From positions 62,001-126,000 of the forward strand of contig JBDZVM010000006.1 in the NCBI GenBank assembly GCA_040255675.1: a DNA stretch of 64,000 nucleotides, in the 5' to 3' direction. The DNA comes from JBDZVM01 sp040255675. Lineage in GTDB: Bacteria > Actinomycetota > Actinomycetes > Acidothermales > Acidothermaceae. Made by a program: the position numbers and the translations under genes. Of this stretch, positions 42,507 through 51,238 are shown in pieces; the first letter of the stretch is position 1, and the number at the start of each line of letters is the position of its first letter. Below the pieces are notes generated by a model. That model was not told the DNA's origin. It saw only the letters and a program-made list of their open reading frames with translations, and searched no databases.

Positions 42507-43505
42507 TCATGCAGCCGAATTGAGCCAGCCGCGGCGGACGGCGGCTACGCCTGCGGCAAACCGGGTCTTAACACCAAGTTCGCCCATGATCGCCTCGATG
42601 TGGCGCCGGACTGTGCGTACGCTGACACCCTGCTGGCGTGCGATGGCTTCGTCCTTAAGGCCAGCCGCGAGGGCGGCAAGGGTGCGCCGCCGCTGTGTAT
42701 TTGCTTGCCGGACAATCGGCGTTCCGGGCGGAGCCCACGGTTTGGCTTCTGCCCACTTCAATTCGAAGAATTTGACAAATACGTCGACGAGAGCCTTGTC
42801 ACGTATGAATAGACACGGATAGCCGTGCGGGCCCAGCGGAACCAAGGCCGTATCATCATCGATGATGAGCAGTTTCATCGGAAGTTTCTCTTGCAGAAGG
42901 CGGATCTCCTCGCCATCAGCGTATCCGGCTGCCATATCCTCCGGTCCATCTTGTTCGTCGAGGAAAGGGCTGTCGTAGATGATGATGTGCTCGACACCGC
43001 GCTTACGGAGCTCGGGCGCGAAGTAGAGCGACTCAACGGGGTGTAGCTCGCCTGTCGGCAATGTTATAGGAGCCCTGTAGGGCCCGGTTTCCCATTGCCT
43101 GCAACGGTGATCTGCGCTGAATGTGAGCCCATAATGGAGTGTGACGACTTGACCCCATGAACTTACGAGCAAGCAAGCTTTCTTGGTGCTGTGTCGTATC
43201 GCCGTCCGGATGGTCGTTCGCTCGAACCTAATGGCGGTGGACATCGTCGCCATAATGCGATCTCTCGTGTCGACGATTGCGGCGTGCCATCGCGCGAGGA
43301 TGCGCGCGAATGCGGCATCAGGATCGGTCGGGAGCAGGATTGGGGGTATGTGAGCCTCGACCAACGCAAGTCCGATTTCCGACATCATCGTTGTGATTTG
43401 GTGGTCGTCGGTTGAGGTTGCGTTGACAGGCAGAAGACGGCTGCCCTCCTCGATGAGCTTCTCGTACGCTACGCGAAGCTGCTCGGGGATAAGCGGTTCA
43501 GGCAT
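42507..43505 (-). CDS. LuxR-type transcriptional regulator, paralogue B
   Basis: 332 aa, paralogue of the gene at 41430-42422, with the same start (MPEPLIPEQLRVAYEKLIEE versus MAEPLIPDELRAAYEKLIGD). The sensing region (EKLPMKLLIIDDDTALVPLG) and the LuxR helix-turn-helix (ARQQGVSVRTVRRHIEAIMG) are shared. The N-terminal third is more divergent than the C-terminal half, suggesting different signals with similar DNA sites. Only 84 nt separate the two genes on the same strand. No clear Shine-Dalgarno precedes the ATG. Composition again looks less GC-rich than neighbours. Confidence 0.85.
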   Translation of the reverse strand: MPEPLIPEQLRVAYEKLIEEGSRLLPVNATSTDDHQITTMMSEIGLALVEAHIPPILLPTDPDAAFARILARWHAAIVDTRDRIMATMSTAIRFERTTIRTAIRHSTKKACLLVSSWGQVVTLHYGLTFSADHRCRQWETGPYRAPITLPTGELHPVESLYFAPELRKRGVEHIIIYDSPFLDEQDGPEDMAAGYADGEEIRLLQEKLPMKLLIIDDDTALVPLGPHGYPCLFIRDKALVDVFVKFFELKWAEAKPWAPPGTPIVRQANTQRRRTLAALAAGLKDEAIARQQGVSVRTVRRHIEAIMGELGVKTRFAAGVAAVRRGWLNSAA

Positions 43506-43520
43506 GAGCGGACAAGCCGC

Positions 43521-44099
43521 TTAGCGGCGGCGGCTGGGCAGCATGGCGACGCCCGGCGGTAGGGGAGCGAGACCTGCCGCGGACGTCAACACCTCGCCCC
43601 AGGCCTCGAGGTGCGGCCCGAGGTCGTCGTCGGGCGGCGTCCAGGATGCTCTTATTTCGACATGGGCGATGGGCGCGCGGCTCGACATCGTGCCGTAGCT
43701 TTCGGATCCGACCTTGGTGACGGTGCCGCCGAGCGCCCGCACCGGCGTCGCACGCCGCGAGAGGGCTTCGGTGAGCCAGGTCCAGGCCACCGCCGACAAG
43801 AACGGGTCGGCGGCCATTTCGGGTTCGAGTAGCGCTCGCACGTACGCGACCACCCGAGTGTCGCCCTGCCACGACTCCTGCCCCGCCGGATCATGCAGGA
43901 CGACGAACCGCCCGGTTGCTGTCTCGTCGCCCGTTTCGTCGAGGACGTCGCCCGTGAGCGCGACCGCGTGCGGTGCGAGCCGCTGCGGCGCGGGGGCTTC
44001 GGCGAGCCGTAGTTCCGGACGCAGCCGTACCGCACGCAGGGTCGCGACGGCCCGCCCGAAGGAGGCCGGCAGGTCGGCGTAGACGTCTTTCGCTACCAC
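43521..44099 (-). CDS. DUF3000 family protein
   Basis: 192 aa from a GTG. It has the DUF3000 hallmarks LRPELRLAEAPAPQRLAPHA, the LEPEMAADPFLSAVAWTWL segment and AHVEIRASW. Function unknown; conserved throughout actinobacteria (Rv2680) near RNase D and hemE. In this window 6.2 kb of accessory genes separate it from the response regulator/RNase D pair. It ends 16 nt before the ATG of LuxR paralogue B. Confidence 0.88.
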   Translation of the reverse strand: MVAKDVYADLPASFGRAVATLRAVRLRPELRLAEAPAPQRLAPHAVALTGDVLDETGDETATGRFVVLHDPAGQESWQGDTRVVAYVRALLEPEMAADPFLSAVAWTWLTEALSRRATPVRALGGTVTKVGSESYGTMSSRAPIAHVEIRASWTPPDDDLGPHLEAWGEVLTSAAGLAPLPPGVAMLPSRRR

Positions 44100-44241
44100 G
44101 TCGAAAAGCCTAGGTCGGTACTGGGTTGGTGGCCGGACGGCGCGCCGGGCGGCGGGTCACGCTATGGCAACCATGCCGACGACCATGCCTTACGATCATG
44201 CCCGGCAACCGGCCGCGGCCAACGCCGACGATCGCGCTGGC

Positions 44242-44247
44242 TACGCT
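44242..44247 (+). promoter_or_regulatory. -10 box (TACGCT) of the EamA transporter gene
   Basis: TACGCT ends 8 nt before the ATG at 44256 with no Shine-Dalgarno between; probably leaderless. Confidence 0.45.
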
Positions 44248-44255
44248 CGGCGGCT

Positions 44256-45107
44256 ATGACCGCGGCGTTCGCTCTCCTCGCCAGCTTGGTGTGGGGGAGT
44301 TCCGATTTCGTCGGCGGACTGGTGAGCCGGCGGGTGCGCCCGCTGGTCGTCGTCGGCGTGGCCCATGCGATCGCGCTGGCGACGCTGGTCGTCATCGCGG
44401 CCGCGAGCGGGGCGTTCGCGACGAAGACCGACTACCTGCCGTGGGCGCTCGCCGCCGGTTTTGTCGGGTTCATCGGGCTTGTCGTGTTCTACCGAGCGCT
44501 CGCGACCGGAGTCATCGGTGTCGTCGCGCCCATCGCGGGGGCGGGAGCCGTGGTGCCGGTCGCCGCCGGCTTAGCCGGCGGCGACGCGCCGTCCGGTATT
44601 CAACTTGCCGGAATCGCGCTCGCCGTGGCGGGCGTGGTGTTGGCTAGCGGGCCCGAGCTTTCGGGAAAGGCAGGGCGCACGCCCGTACTACTCGCCATGG
44701 TCGCCGCGCTGTGTTTCGGTGCCGTGTACGTCTTGCTCGATCGCGCCGCGGAAACGAGCGTGCTGATGAGCCTGGTGGCCATGCGAATCGTCAGCGTGGC
44801 GATCGCCTCGTGCCTCGCGATCGGCGCGATCGCCCACGGCAGCCGGGCGGTGTTGGCGGCGGAAATGCCGGTCGGGCGCAACCTCGCGATGGTCGCCGTC
44901 GTCGGCTGGACTGATGCCGCCGCCAACGGCTTTTACGGGCTCGCGACCCGCGGCGGGTTGGTCAGCGTGGTCTCGGTGCTTGCGTCGCTTTATCCGGCAG
45001 TGACCGTGTTTCTCGCTCGAGTCTTGCAAGACGAGCGCATGCGGCGAATTCAAGCGATCGGGGTGATGTCGGCGCTTGCCGGCGTCGTGCTGCTCGCGGC
45101 GGGCTAG
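44256..45107 (+). CDS. EamA/DMT family transporter
   Basis: 283 aa with ten predicted hydrophobic helices in two EamA repeats (first TAAFALLASLVWGSSDFVGG, second starting VLLAMVAALCFGAVYVLL). The WGSSDF motif in helix 1 is typical of drug/metabolite transporters. Substrate unknown. The gene precedes hemE by 22 nt on the same strand, so the two may share a transcript, though function does not link them. Confidence 0.88.
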   Translation: MTAAFALLASLVWGSSDFVGGLVSRRVRPLVVVGVAHAIALATLVVIAAASGAFATKTDYLPWALAAGFVGFIGLVVFYRALATGVIGVVAPIAGAGAVVPVAAGLAGGDAPSGIQLAGIALAVAGVVLASGPELSGKAGRTPVLLAMVAALCFGAVYVLLDRAAETSVLMSLVAMRIVSVAIASCLAIGAIAHGSRAVLAAEMPVGRNLAMVAVVGWTDAAANGFYGLATRGGLVSVVSVLASLYPAVTVFLARVLQDERMRRIQAIGVMSALAGVVLLAAG

Positions 45108-45129
45108 GCCGGCGTGACACCATGAGCAC

Positions 45130-46176
45130 GTGAGCATCGAGCCGGACGACGCCCGTTCCACGCCCGCGACGAGCCTTTTTGTCCGTGCTTGCAAGGGGTT
45201 GGACGTGCCCCGCCCGCCCGTGTGGTTTATGCGCCAGGCCGGTCGCGCGCTTCCCGAATATCGGGCCGCGCGTGACGGCATCCCGATGTTGCAAGCCTGC
45301 GCGACGCCCGACCTCGTCGCCGAAATCACCATGCAACCGGTACGCCGATACGGAGTCGACGCCGCAATCCTGTTCAGCGACATCGTCGTGCCACTCAAAG
45401 CGATCGGTGTCGACCTCGACATCGTTCCGGGCGTCGGGCCGGTCGTCGCCTCGCCCATTCGTGAAATCGCGGACGTCGAAAAGCTGCGCGCCTTGACGCT
45501 CGACGATGTCGAATTCGTCGACGCGGCAGTGAAAATTCTGGTCGCCGAGCTAGGCGCGACACCGCTCATTGGGTTCGCGGGAGCGCCGTTCACTTTGGCC
45601 AGTTACCTTGTCGAGGGCGGCCCTTCGCGCACCCACGTGAAAACCAAGACGTTGATGCACGCGGATCCTGAGGTCTGGCACAAGCTGCTCGATCGGCTGG
45701 CGACGATCGCGACCGCCTTCTTGCGAGTGCAGATCGAAGGCGGCGCTAGCGCGGTGCAGCTGTTCGACTCATGGGCCGGCGCTCTTTCGGCGTCCGATTA
45801 CCGGCGATTCGTTTTGCCGCACAGCGCGAAAGTGCTGGCCGGTGTCGCCGATCTCGGCGTGCCGCGCATTCATTTCGGGGTCGGCACCGGCGAACTGCTC
45901 GGCCTCATGGGCGAGGCGGGCGCCGATGTGGTCGGCGTCGACTGGCGGGTGCCGCTCGACGTCGCGGCAACGCGCGTCGGGCCGCGCGCGGTGCAAGGAA
46001 ACCTCGACCCCGCAATGGTTTTCGCACCGTGGCCGGTGGTGGCCGAGGCGGCAGCCGACGTGATCGCCCGCGGCAAATCCGCGCGCGGTCATGTGTTCAA
46101 CCTGGGTCACGGGGTGCTGCCTGAGACCGATCCAGGTGTGCTGACGCGACTCGTGGAGTTCGTTCACGACTCCTGA
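45130..46176 (+). CDS. hemE: Uroporphyrinogen decarboxylase
   Basis: 348 aa; converts uroporphyrinogen III to coproporphyrinogen III. Signature PVWFMRQAGRALPEYR near the N-terminus, then LFSDIVVPLKAIG, FAGAPFTLASYLVEG, QLFDSWAG and GVDWRVPLD. The GTG start gives the normal family length. Its 3' end overlaps the convergent DUF4349 gene by 13 nt. With hemG and hemQ downstream and ferrochelatase at 11384 it completes the coproporphyrin-dependent pathway from uroporphyrinogen. Confidence 0.96.
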   Translation: MSIEPDDARSTPATSLFVRACKGLDVPRPPVWFMRQAGRALPEYRAARDGIPMLQACATPDLVAEITMQPVRRYGVDAAILFSDIVVPLKAIGVDLDIVPGVGPVVASPIREIADVEKLRALTLDDVEFVDAAVKILVAELGATPLIGFAGAPFTLASYLVEGGPSRTHVKTKTLMHADPEVWHKLLDRLATIATAFLRVQIEGGASAVQLFDSWAGALSASDYRRFVLPHSAKVLAGVADLGVPRIHFGVGTGELLGLMGEAGADVVGVDWRVPLDVAATRVGPRAVQGNLDPAMVFAPWPVVAEAAADVIARGKSARGHVFNLGHGVLPETDPGVLTRLVEFVHDS

Positions 46177-47072
46177 GGGCGCCGAGCGCGTAGCTTGCGG
46201 CGTCCGAAGAAAATCGCGGCGGCGAGCACGCCGACAACGGCGAGAAACGGCAATGCCGCGCCGAGGCCGGTGAAGAATGCCGAAGCCGTCGCCGTGAAAG
46301 CGTGCCAGCCGCCGACGAGTCCGCGAACGAAGCCAGGTTTGTGGCTTACGTGGGCTGCCGCGACAACGGGCGGCGTGGCCTCGAGATGCACTGTGATCGT
46401 GGCTGAGCTGGTTTGCGCCTTCAACGAATCCTGCTGCTGCTCTAGGGATTCTAAGTCGGCGTCTCGCTGCGAAAGTTGATTCTCGACACTCAGCAAGTCG
46501 GCTACGCTCCCGGCGTGATTCATCAGTTCGGTGAGCCGTGCGATGCTCGCGCGGGCGGCGTCGATGCGCGCGTTCACGTCGACCACCTTGGTCGTGACAT
46601 CTTGTGAATCTTTGCTGCGCGCAACCTCGGTGCCGATTTTGGCGATCGCGTCGAGGGTTTCGTCGGCGTTGGCGGTCGGCACCTTCACGGTGACGGTGGC
46701 CGAGGCGTTTCCCGGCTCGTCAGATTGTTTCGGAGTCAGGTCGACGTCTTCGGCATAGACGACGCCGCCTTTTTCGCCGGCGACTGTTTCGACGGCGTTC
46801 ACGGCCTTGTGGATGTCGTCGGTGCGTACGGTGATCGACGCGGTGACAATCACGCTTCGATTCACCAGTACGGGCCCGTTGCCGTTCGAGGCGCCCGCAC
46901 CGCTGTCGGCCTTTGCCGCCGCGCTCGCACTGGCGACCGGCGCATCAGCCGTGAGCGCCTCCCCATGAGCGGCGCCTCCCGCGCTCGACTTCGTCGAACT
47001 CGCCGTGCAGCCGGTGAGCGCGAGCGTGAACGCGAAGACGAGCCCCGCGATCGAAATCACCTTGAGATGCAT
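46164..47072 (-). CDS. DUF4349 domain lipoprotein
   Basis: 302 aa from an ATG with GGGAGG upstream. Signal peptide with lipobox ALTGC (Cys22), then a Ser/Ala-rich linker (23-70). The DUF4349 core (about 70-270) starts RSVIVTASITVRTDDIHKAV and includes a coiled-coil hairpin (about 165-215, LSQRDADLESLEQQQDSLKA). A membrane helix near the C-terminus (LPFLAVVGVLAAAIFFGRR) is followed by basic residues inside the cell. The protein is thus anchored at both ends. Function unknown; it lies between hemE and hemG on the opposite strand. Confidence 0.9.
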   Translation of the reverse strand: MHLKVISIAGLVFAFTLALTGCTASSTKSSAGGAAHGEALTADAPVASASAAAKADSGAGASNGNGPVLVNRSVIVTASITVRTDDIHKAVNAVETVAGEKGGVVYAEDVDLTPKQSDEPGNASATVTVKVPTANADETLDAIAKIGTEVARSKDSQDVTTKVVDVNARIDAARASIARLTELMNHAGSVADLLSVENQLSQRDADLESLEQQQDSLKAQTSSATITVHLEATPPVVAAAHVSHKPGFVRGLVGGWHAFTATASAFFTGLGAALPFLAVVGVLAAAIFFGRRKLRARRPQES

Positions 47073-47180
47073 GGCGGCCTCCCTGCGCCCGTGGTCTGTC
47101 GGTGGTTTCGATCGCTTCCGCCGCTTCGAGGTTCCACCCTGCGGATCACGGTCCGGCCACGGTTTGCGAAGGTGAGTGGC

Positions 47181-48581
47181 GTGACTTCGGGTTCGCGACC
47201 GACCGTTGCCGTGGTAGGCGCCGGGATAGCCGGGCTCGCGGCGGCGTACGAGCTGGCGTGCGATGGGCGAGTCGCCGTCGTGGTGCTCGAAGGCTCGCCG
47301 CGCACCGGCGGCAAGGTGCTGCGCGGCGAAATCGCCGGCACGTCTACCGATCTCGGTGCCGAATCGGTGCTGGCGCGCCGGCCCGAAGGCGTCGGGCTGA
47401 TCGGCGCGCTTGGCCTCGCCGACGACGTGGTGCACCCCGCGACCTTGCAGGCAAGTATCTGGTCGCGCGGCGCTCTGCGACCGTTGCCGGCGGGTCACGT
47501 GATGGGCGTGCCGACCGACCTGCGCGCGCTCGCCGCCTCGGGCGTGGTTTCGCGCGCCGCCGTCGCGCGCGCGGCACTCGATCGTGTGCTCCCGGCGACC
47601 AAGCGAGCCGACGACACGTCGGTCGCTGGTTTTATCGGACGTCGCCTGGGCCGCGCCGTGGTCGACCGTCTCGTCGAGCCGCTGCTTGGGGGGGTCTATG
47701 CCGGACGCGCCGATCAACTGTCGCTGTGTGCGACGTTGCCGGGCGTAGCCGCTGTCGCTGAATCGGGTTCGCTGCTGCGCGCGTTGCGGTCTGCCACACC
47801 CGCGGCGTCCAGCGGGCCGGTGTTCGCGGGCCTGCCCGGCGGCGTCGGCCGCGTGCCCGAAGCGTTGACGAAGTCGTTGATCGACTGGGGTGTCGACGTC
47901 CGGCTGAACTCGACCGTGCGCGAGCTTCGGCGTAACGGCGTCGGGTGGCAGCTCGTTGTGGGAGCGGCCGCGGCACCGACAGCGACGACAGCCGATGCCG
48001 TCGTGCTCGCGGTTCCTGCCGCGCCGGCGAGCCGTTTGCTGGCCGAAGTATCGCCCGCCGCGGCCGCGGAGTTAGGGGGTATCGAGTACGCGAGCATGGC
48101 GATCGCGACGTTCGCGTTTTCACGATCGTCCGTCGAAAACGGCCTACGCGGCAGTGGTTTCTTGGTGCCGGCGGTCGAGAAGCGGCTGATCAAAGCGGCC
48201 ACTTTTTCGAGCGCGAAATGGGATTGGTACCCGCGCGATCTCGTGGTGGTGCGCTGCTCGATCGGGCGGTTCGGCGAGGCGGCCGAACTCCAGCGCGACG
48301 ATCGCGAACTGATCGGCCACGCGCGGCGCGATCTCGCGTCGATCGCGGGTATCGACGCCGAACCCGTCGACGCGTCGATCACCCGATGGGGTGGCGCGCT
48401 GCCGCAATATGCGGTCGGTCACGTCGAGCGGGTCGCGCGTATCAAGAGCGCGATCGAAACCATTTCCTCGCTGGCGATTTGCGGCGCAGCGTACGACGGT
48501 GTCGGCATCCCTGCCTGCATCGCGAGCGGGCAAGCGGCCGCGACCCGCGTGCTGACAAAATTGCGCGGCGGGGGAGAATGA
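47181..48581 (+). CDS. hemG: Coproporphyrinogen III / protoporphyrinogen oxidase
   Basis: 466 aa flavoenzyme of the HemY/CgoX type. The N-terminus is a dinucleotide-binding fold, VAVVGAGIAGLAAAYELA, and GGKVL follows. It also shows LLGGVYAGRADQLS and a C-terminal FAD segment (CGAAYDGVGIPACIASGQAA). In actinobacteria it oxidises coproporphyrinogen III to coproporphyrin III. The GTG at 47181 is chosen because GAAGG lies about 8 nt upstream; a GTG at 47172 is an alternative. hemQ follows 4 nt later, so the two are co-transcribed. The symbols hemY and cgoX are also used. Confidence 0.92.
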   Translation: MTSGSRPTVAVVGAGIAGLAAAYELACDGRVAVVVLEGSPRTGGKVLRGEIAGTSTDLGAESVLARRPEGVGLIGALGLADDVVHPATLQASIWSRGALRPLPAGHVMGVPTDLRALAASGVVSRAAVARAALDRVLPATKRADDTSVAGFIGRRLGRAVVDRLVEPLLGGVYAGRADQLSLCATLPGVAAVAESGSLLRALRSATPAASSGPVFAGLPGGVGRVPEALTKSLIDWGVDVRLNSTVRELRRNGVGWQLVVGAAAAPTATTADAVVLAVPAAPASRLLAEVSPAAAAELGGIEYASMAIATFAFSRSSVENGLRGSGFLVPAVEKRLIKAATFSSAKWDWYPRDLVVVRCSIGRFGEAAELQRDDRELIGHARRDLASIAGIDAEPVDASITRWGGALPQYAVGHVERVARIKSAIETISSLAICGAAYDGVGIPACIASGQAAATRVLTKLRGGGE

Positions 48582-48585
48582 GCTT

Positions 48586-49302
48586 ATGACTTCGCAGGTT
48601 TCAGATCACGCCGGCGTACCGTCACCGTCGTCCGGAGAAATCTCGACGACCTACGTGATGTACGCGGTCTTTCGCTGGCGGCGCGGCGACGCTCTCGACG
48701 ATCGAGGGGCGGCGACCGCGGAGGTCGACGAGTTGCTTGCGCAGCTTGCCGAGAAAGGCGTCGTCACCCGGGGCAGCTACAGCGTCAGCGGTTTCCGGGC
48801 CAACGCCGATCTCATGTTCTGGTGGATCGCGCCGACCTCCGACGCCTTGCAAGAGGCATACCTGCGGTTCCTGCGTACTGAGGTCGGCAGAAGGTGCGAG
48901 CCGGTGTGGTCGTCGATCGGCGTGCATCGCGAAGCCGAGTTCAACAAAGCACACGTGCCTGCGCTGGTCGAGGGCAAGCCGCCGTGCGCGTACTGCTGCG
49001 TCTACCCCTACAACCGCACCAACGAGTGGTACCTGCTCGAACCGTCGCTGCGTGGCGCGATGCTCGCCGAGCACGGTGAGATGGGCCGCGAATACTCCGA
49101 CGTCCAGGCCAACACCATTTCCGCCTTTGCCTTGGGCGACTACGAATTCCTGATCGCTCTCGAGGCTCCCGAGTTACACCGCCTCGTCGACTTGATGCGC
49201 TACCTTCGCGGTGCCAAGGCGCGTGAGCACACCCGCCTCGAGACACCGTTCTTCACCGGGCCTCGCCTGCCGATCGCCGACATCATCGCGGCGCTTCCCT
49301 AA
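48586..49302 (+). CDS. hemQ: Coproheme decarboxylase (HemQ)
   Basis: 238 aa, chlorite-dismutase fold. It decarboxylates coproheme III to heme b, the last step of the actinobacterial/firmicute pathway. Conserved blocks: YVMYAVFRW, SGFRANADLMFWW, YPYNRTNEWYLL (with the catalytic Tyr region) and REHTRLETPFFTG. The ATG has a GGGGGAG Shine-Dalgarno placed within the hemG end. Also called chdC. Full length for the family. Confidence 0.95.
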   Translation: MTSQVSDHAGVPSPSSGEISTTYVMYAVFRWRRGDALDDRGAATAEVDELLAQLAEKGVVTRGSYSVSGFRANADLMFWWIAPTSDALQEAYLRFLRTEVGRRCEPVWSSIGVHREAEFNKAHVPALVEGKPPCAYCCVYPYNRTNEWYLLEPSLRGAMLAEHGEMGREYSDVQANTISAFALGDYEFLIALEAPELHRLVDLMRYLRGAKAREHTRLETPFFTGPRLPIADIIAALP

Positions 49303-49373
49303 CCGCGCGGCCTCTGGCAACCCCTGTCCGACCCCTGAACATGTGCCACAGTGGGCGGTGGGGGTGAGGACGC

Positions 49374-50762
49374 ATGAGTCCGGACGGCGCGACTTCCGGC
49401 GTCCGCAATAGTTACGTCGACGCGTTGCGGGCACTCGCTATCGCTTCAGTCGTCGTCGGGCACTGGCTGCTCACCGACGTCCGGTACGACGACGGCACGT
49501 TCGACGGCGTCGACGCGATCACCTACCGAAGCTGGGCGCCCTGGGTCACCCTCGCCATGCAGGTCGTGCCGATCTTCTTCCTGGTCGGCGGCTACGCGAA
49601 CGCCATCTCGTGGGGGCGCAACGCCGAGCCGGGCCTCATCTTCGCCTCCTGGCCGAGCTGGCTTCGGCTTCGCATGCGCCGTCTCCTCGCGCCCACGGCG
49701 ACCTACATGGCGGCCTGCGTCATGGCGGTCGCCGCCGCGCAGCTGGCCGGCGTCAATCCGCACAACATCGACGTGGCGGCCTGGGCGCTCGCGTTTCATG
49801 TTTGGTTTCTCGCCGCCTATATCGTGCTCATCGCCCTGACACCGCTGATGTACGAGGCGCATCGGCGCTGGGGTTTCGGCGTCCCGATTGTGATGAGCGT
49901 GCTGGCGGCGGGCATCAGCGCGGGCGCGGTCGCCTGGCACTGGCACGTCGTCGGCTGGGCCAACTACCTGTTCGTGTGGGGAACCTTCCATCAGCTCGGT
50001 TTCGCTTGGCGCGATGGCAAATTTGCCCGCCACCGAATGCTCGCGCCGGCATTCACGGGCATCACACTCGTGGCGCTGGTAGCCCTCGTCTGGCCGGGCC
50101 CGTACCCGGTCAGCATGGTGGGAGTGCCGGGGGCAGACATCCAAAACACGTCGCCGCCCTCGATCGCGTTGCTCGCTTTCGGCCTCGTTCAGTGCGGCCT
50201 GGTGCTCAGTGCCGAAAATGCCGCGAACCGCTGGATGGCTCGGCATCGCGCGGCGCGGATCCTTGCGCGGCAAGGCGCAGTGCTCACGATGCCCGTCTAC
50301 CTGTGGCACATGGTGCCCGTGGTCGCGGTAAGCGTCGTCGTACTTCCGACCGGCCTGCTGCCCGCACCGCCACCGCGATCCGTTGCCTGGCTGGCCCAGC
50401 GGGTGCTATGGATCGTCGTCCTAGCCGCGGTTCTCGCGGCGCTCGTCGCCGTCCTGGCCATGGCACGACAGCAGTGGGCACGACAGCAGTGGGGACGACG
50501 CAAAGCTGCCGCGCTCGACCACGCGCGCGCACTCGACGCCGGGCCGCACCCAGCCGCGCTCGTCGCCGGCCTCGTCGTGATTGTCGTGACGCTCGCGCGG
50601 CTTGCCATCGACGGTTTCGCCCCGAACGGGCGCGCCGACCTCGTGACGTTAGCCGCCTTCGCGCTCGGTACGGCGATGGTGCTCGCGATGCCGTCGCGCG
50701 CGTGTTCGCTGATCAGGCCTCTTCGCCGTCGGCAGGCTCGAGCGTCAGCGAGATTGAGTTGA
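49374..50762 (+). CDS. Acyltransferase family (acyltransferase_3) membrane protein
   Basis: 462 aa with about ten to eleven membrane helices. The N-terminus has the family start SYVDALRALAIASVVVGHWL, with the conserved His, and PIFFLVGGYANAISW. These enzymes O-acylate sugars, lipids or peptidoglycan at the membrane. A duplicated 15-bp unit (50463-50492) encodes ARQQW twice in a cytosolic loop. The ATG is preceded by GGGTGAGGA. The last 50 nt overlap the convergent msrB gene. Confidence 0.87.
   Translation: MSPDGATSGVRNSYVDALRALAIASVVVGHWLLTDVRYDDGTFDGVDAITYRSWAPWVTLAMQVVPIFFLVGGYANAISWGRNAEPGLIFASWPSWLRLRMRRLLAPTATYMAACVMAVAAAQLAGVNPHNIDVAAWALAFHVWFLAAYIVLIALTPLMYEAHRRWGFGVPIVMSVLAAGISAGAVAWHWHVVGWANYLFVWGTFHQLGFAWRDGKFARHRMLAPAFTGITLVALVALVWPGPYPVSMVGVPGADIQNTSPPSIALLAFGLVQCGLVLSAENAANRWMARHRAARILARQGAVLTMPVYLWHMVPVVAVSVVVLPTGLLPAPPPRSVAWLAQRVLWIVVLAAVLAALVAVLAMARQQWARQQWGRRKAAALDHARALDAGPHPAALVAGLVVIVVTLARLAIDGFAPNGRADLVTLAAFALGTAMVLAMPSRACSLIRPLRRRQARASARLS
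50463..50492. repeat. 15-bp tandem duplication in acyltransferase gene
   Basis: gcacgacagcagtgg is present twice in tandem, encoding ARQQW twice. Confidence 0.9.
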
Positions 50763-51126
50763 TGCAGTACCGGTCGTCGGTGGGCGTGTCGTAGCCCTCG
50801 CCGTGAAACAGATGGCCGAGATGCGATCCGCAGCGGCGGCAGCGGGCTTCGATCCGGCGCATACCTAGGCTGTTGTCGACCTCAAGTTCGACAGCGTCGT
50901 CGTCGGTGGGGGCGTAGAACGACGGCCAGCCGCAGTGCGATTCGAACTTGGTCTCGCTGCGGAACAGTTCGGCCCCGCACGCGCGGCAGCGGTAAACGCC
51001 GACCGTCTTGGTGTCGGTGTACTTCCCGACGAACGGCGGCTCCGTAGCGGCTTGTCGCAGCACCGCGTACTCGTCAGGAGACAGCTCGGCCCGCCACTCC
51101 TCGGCGGTCTTCTCAACCTCGTACAT
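50713..51126 (-). CDS. msrB: Peptide-methionine (R)-S-oxide reductase
   Basis: 137 aa from the ATG at 51126. It reduces Met-R-sulfoxide in proteins. Zinc-binding Cys pairs lie in CRACGAELF and CRRCGSHLGH; HCGWPSFY is the substrate pocket and RYCINSISL carries the catalytic Cys. Corresponds to Rv2674. Its 3' 50 nt overlap the acyltransferase gene on the other strand. Confidence 0.95.
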   Translation of the reverse strand: MYEVEKTAEEWRAELSPDEYAVLRQAATEPPFVGKYTDTKTVGVYRCRACGAELFRSETKFESHCGWPSFYAPTDDDAVELEVDNSLGMRRIEARCRRCGSHLGHLFHGEGYDTPTDDRYCINSISLTLEPADGEEA

Positions 51127-51225
51127 AGGCCCGAGCGTACGCGAGCGGCCGCTGCCCCGCCGTCTACTCCGCTCGCGCTCCTCCGCTCGCGCTTGATGCT
51201 CGCTTTGGAGTCGGCTCTTGGGCGG

Positions 51226-51231
51226 GTACGG
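51226..51231 (+). promoter_or_regulatory. -10 box (TACGGT) of the LigD-type polymerase gene
   Basis: TACGGT ends 7 nt before the ATG at 51239; a leaderless start is likely. Confidence 0.45.
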
Positions 51232-51238
51232 TCGGCTC

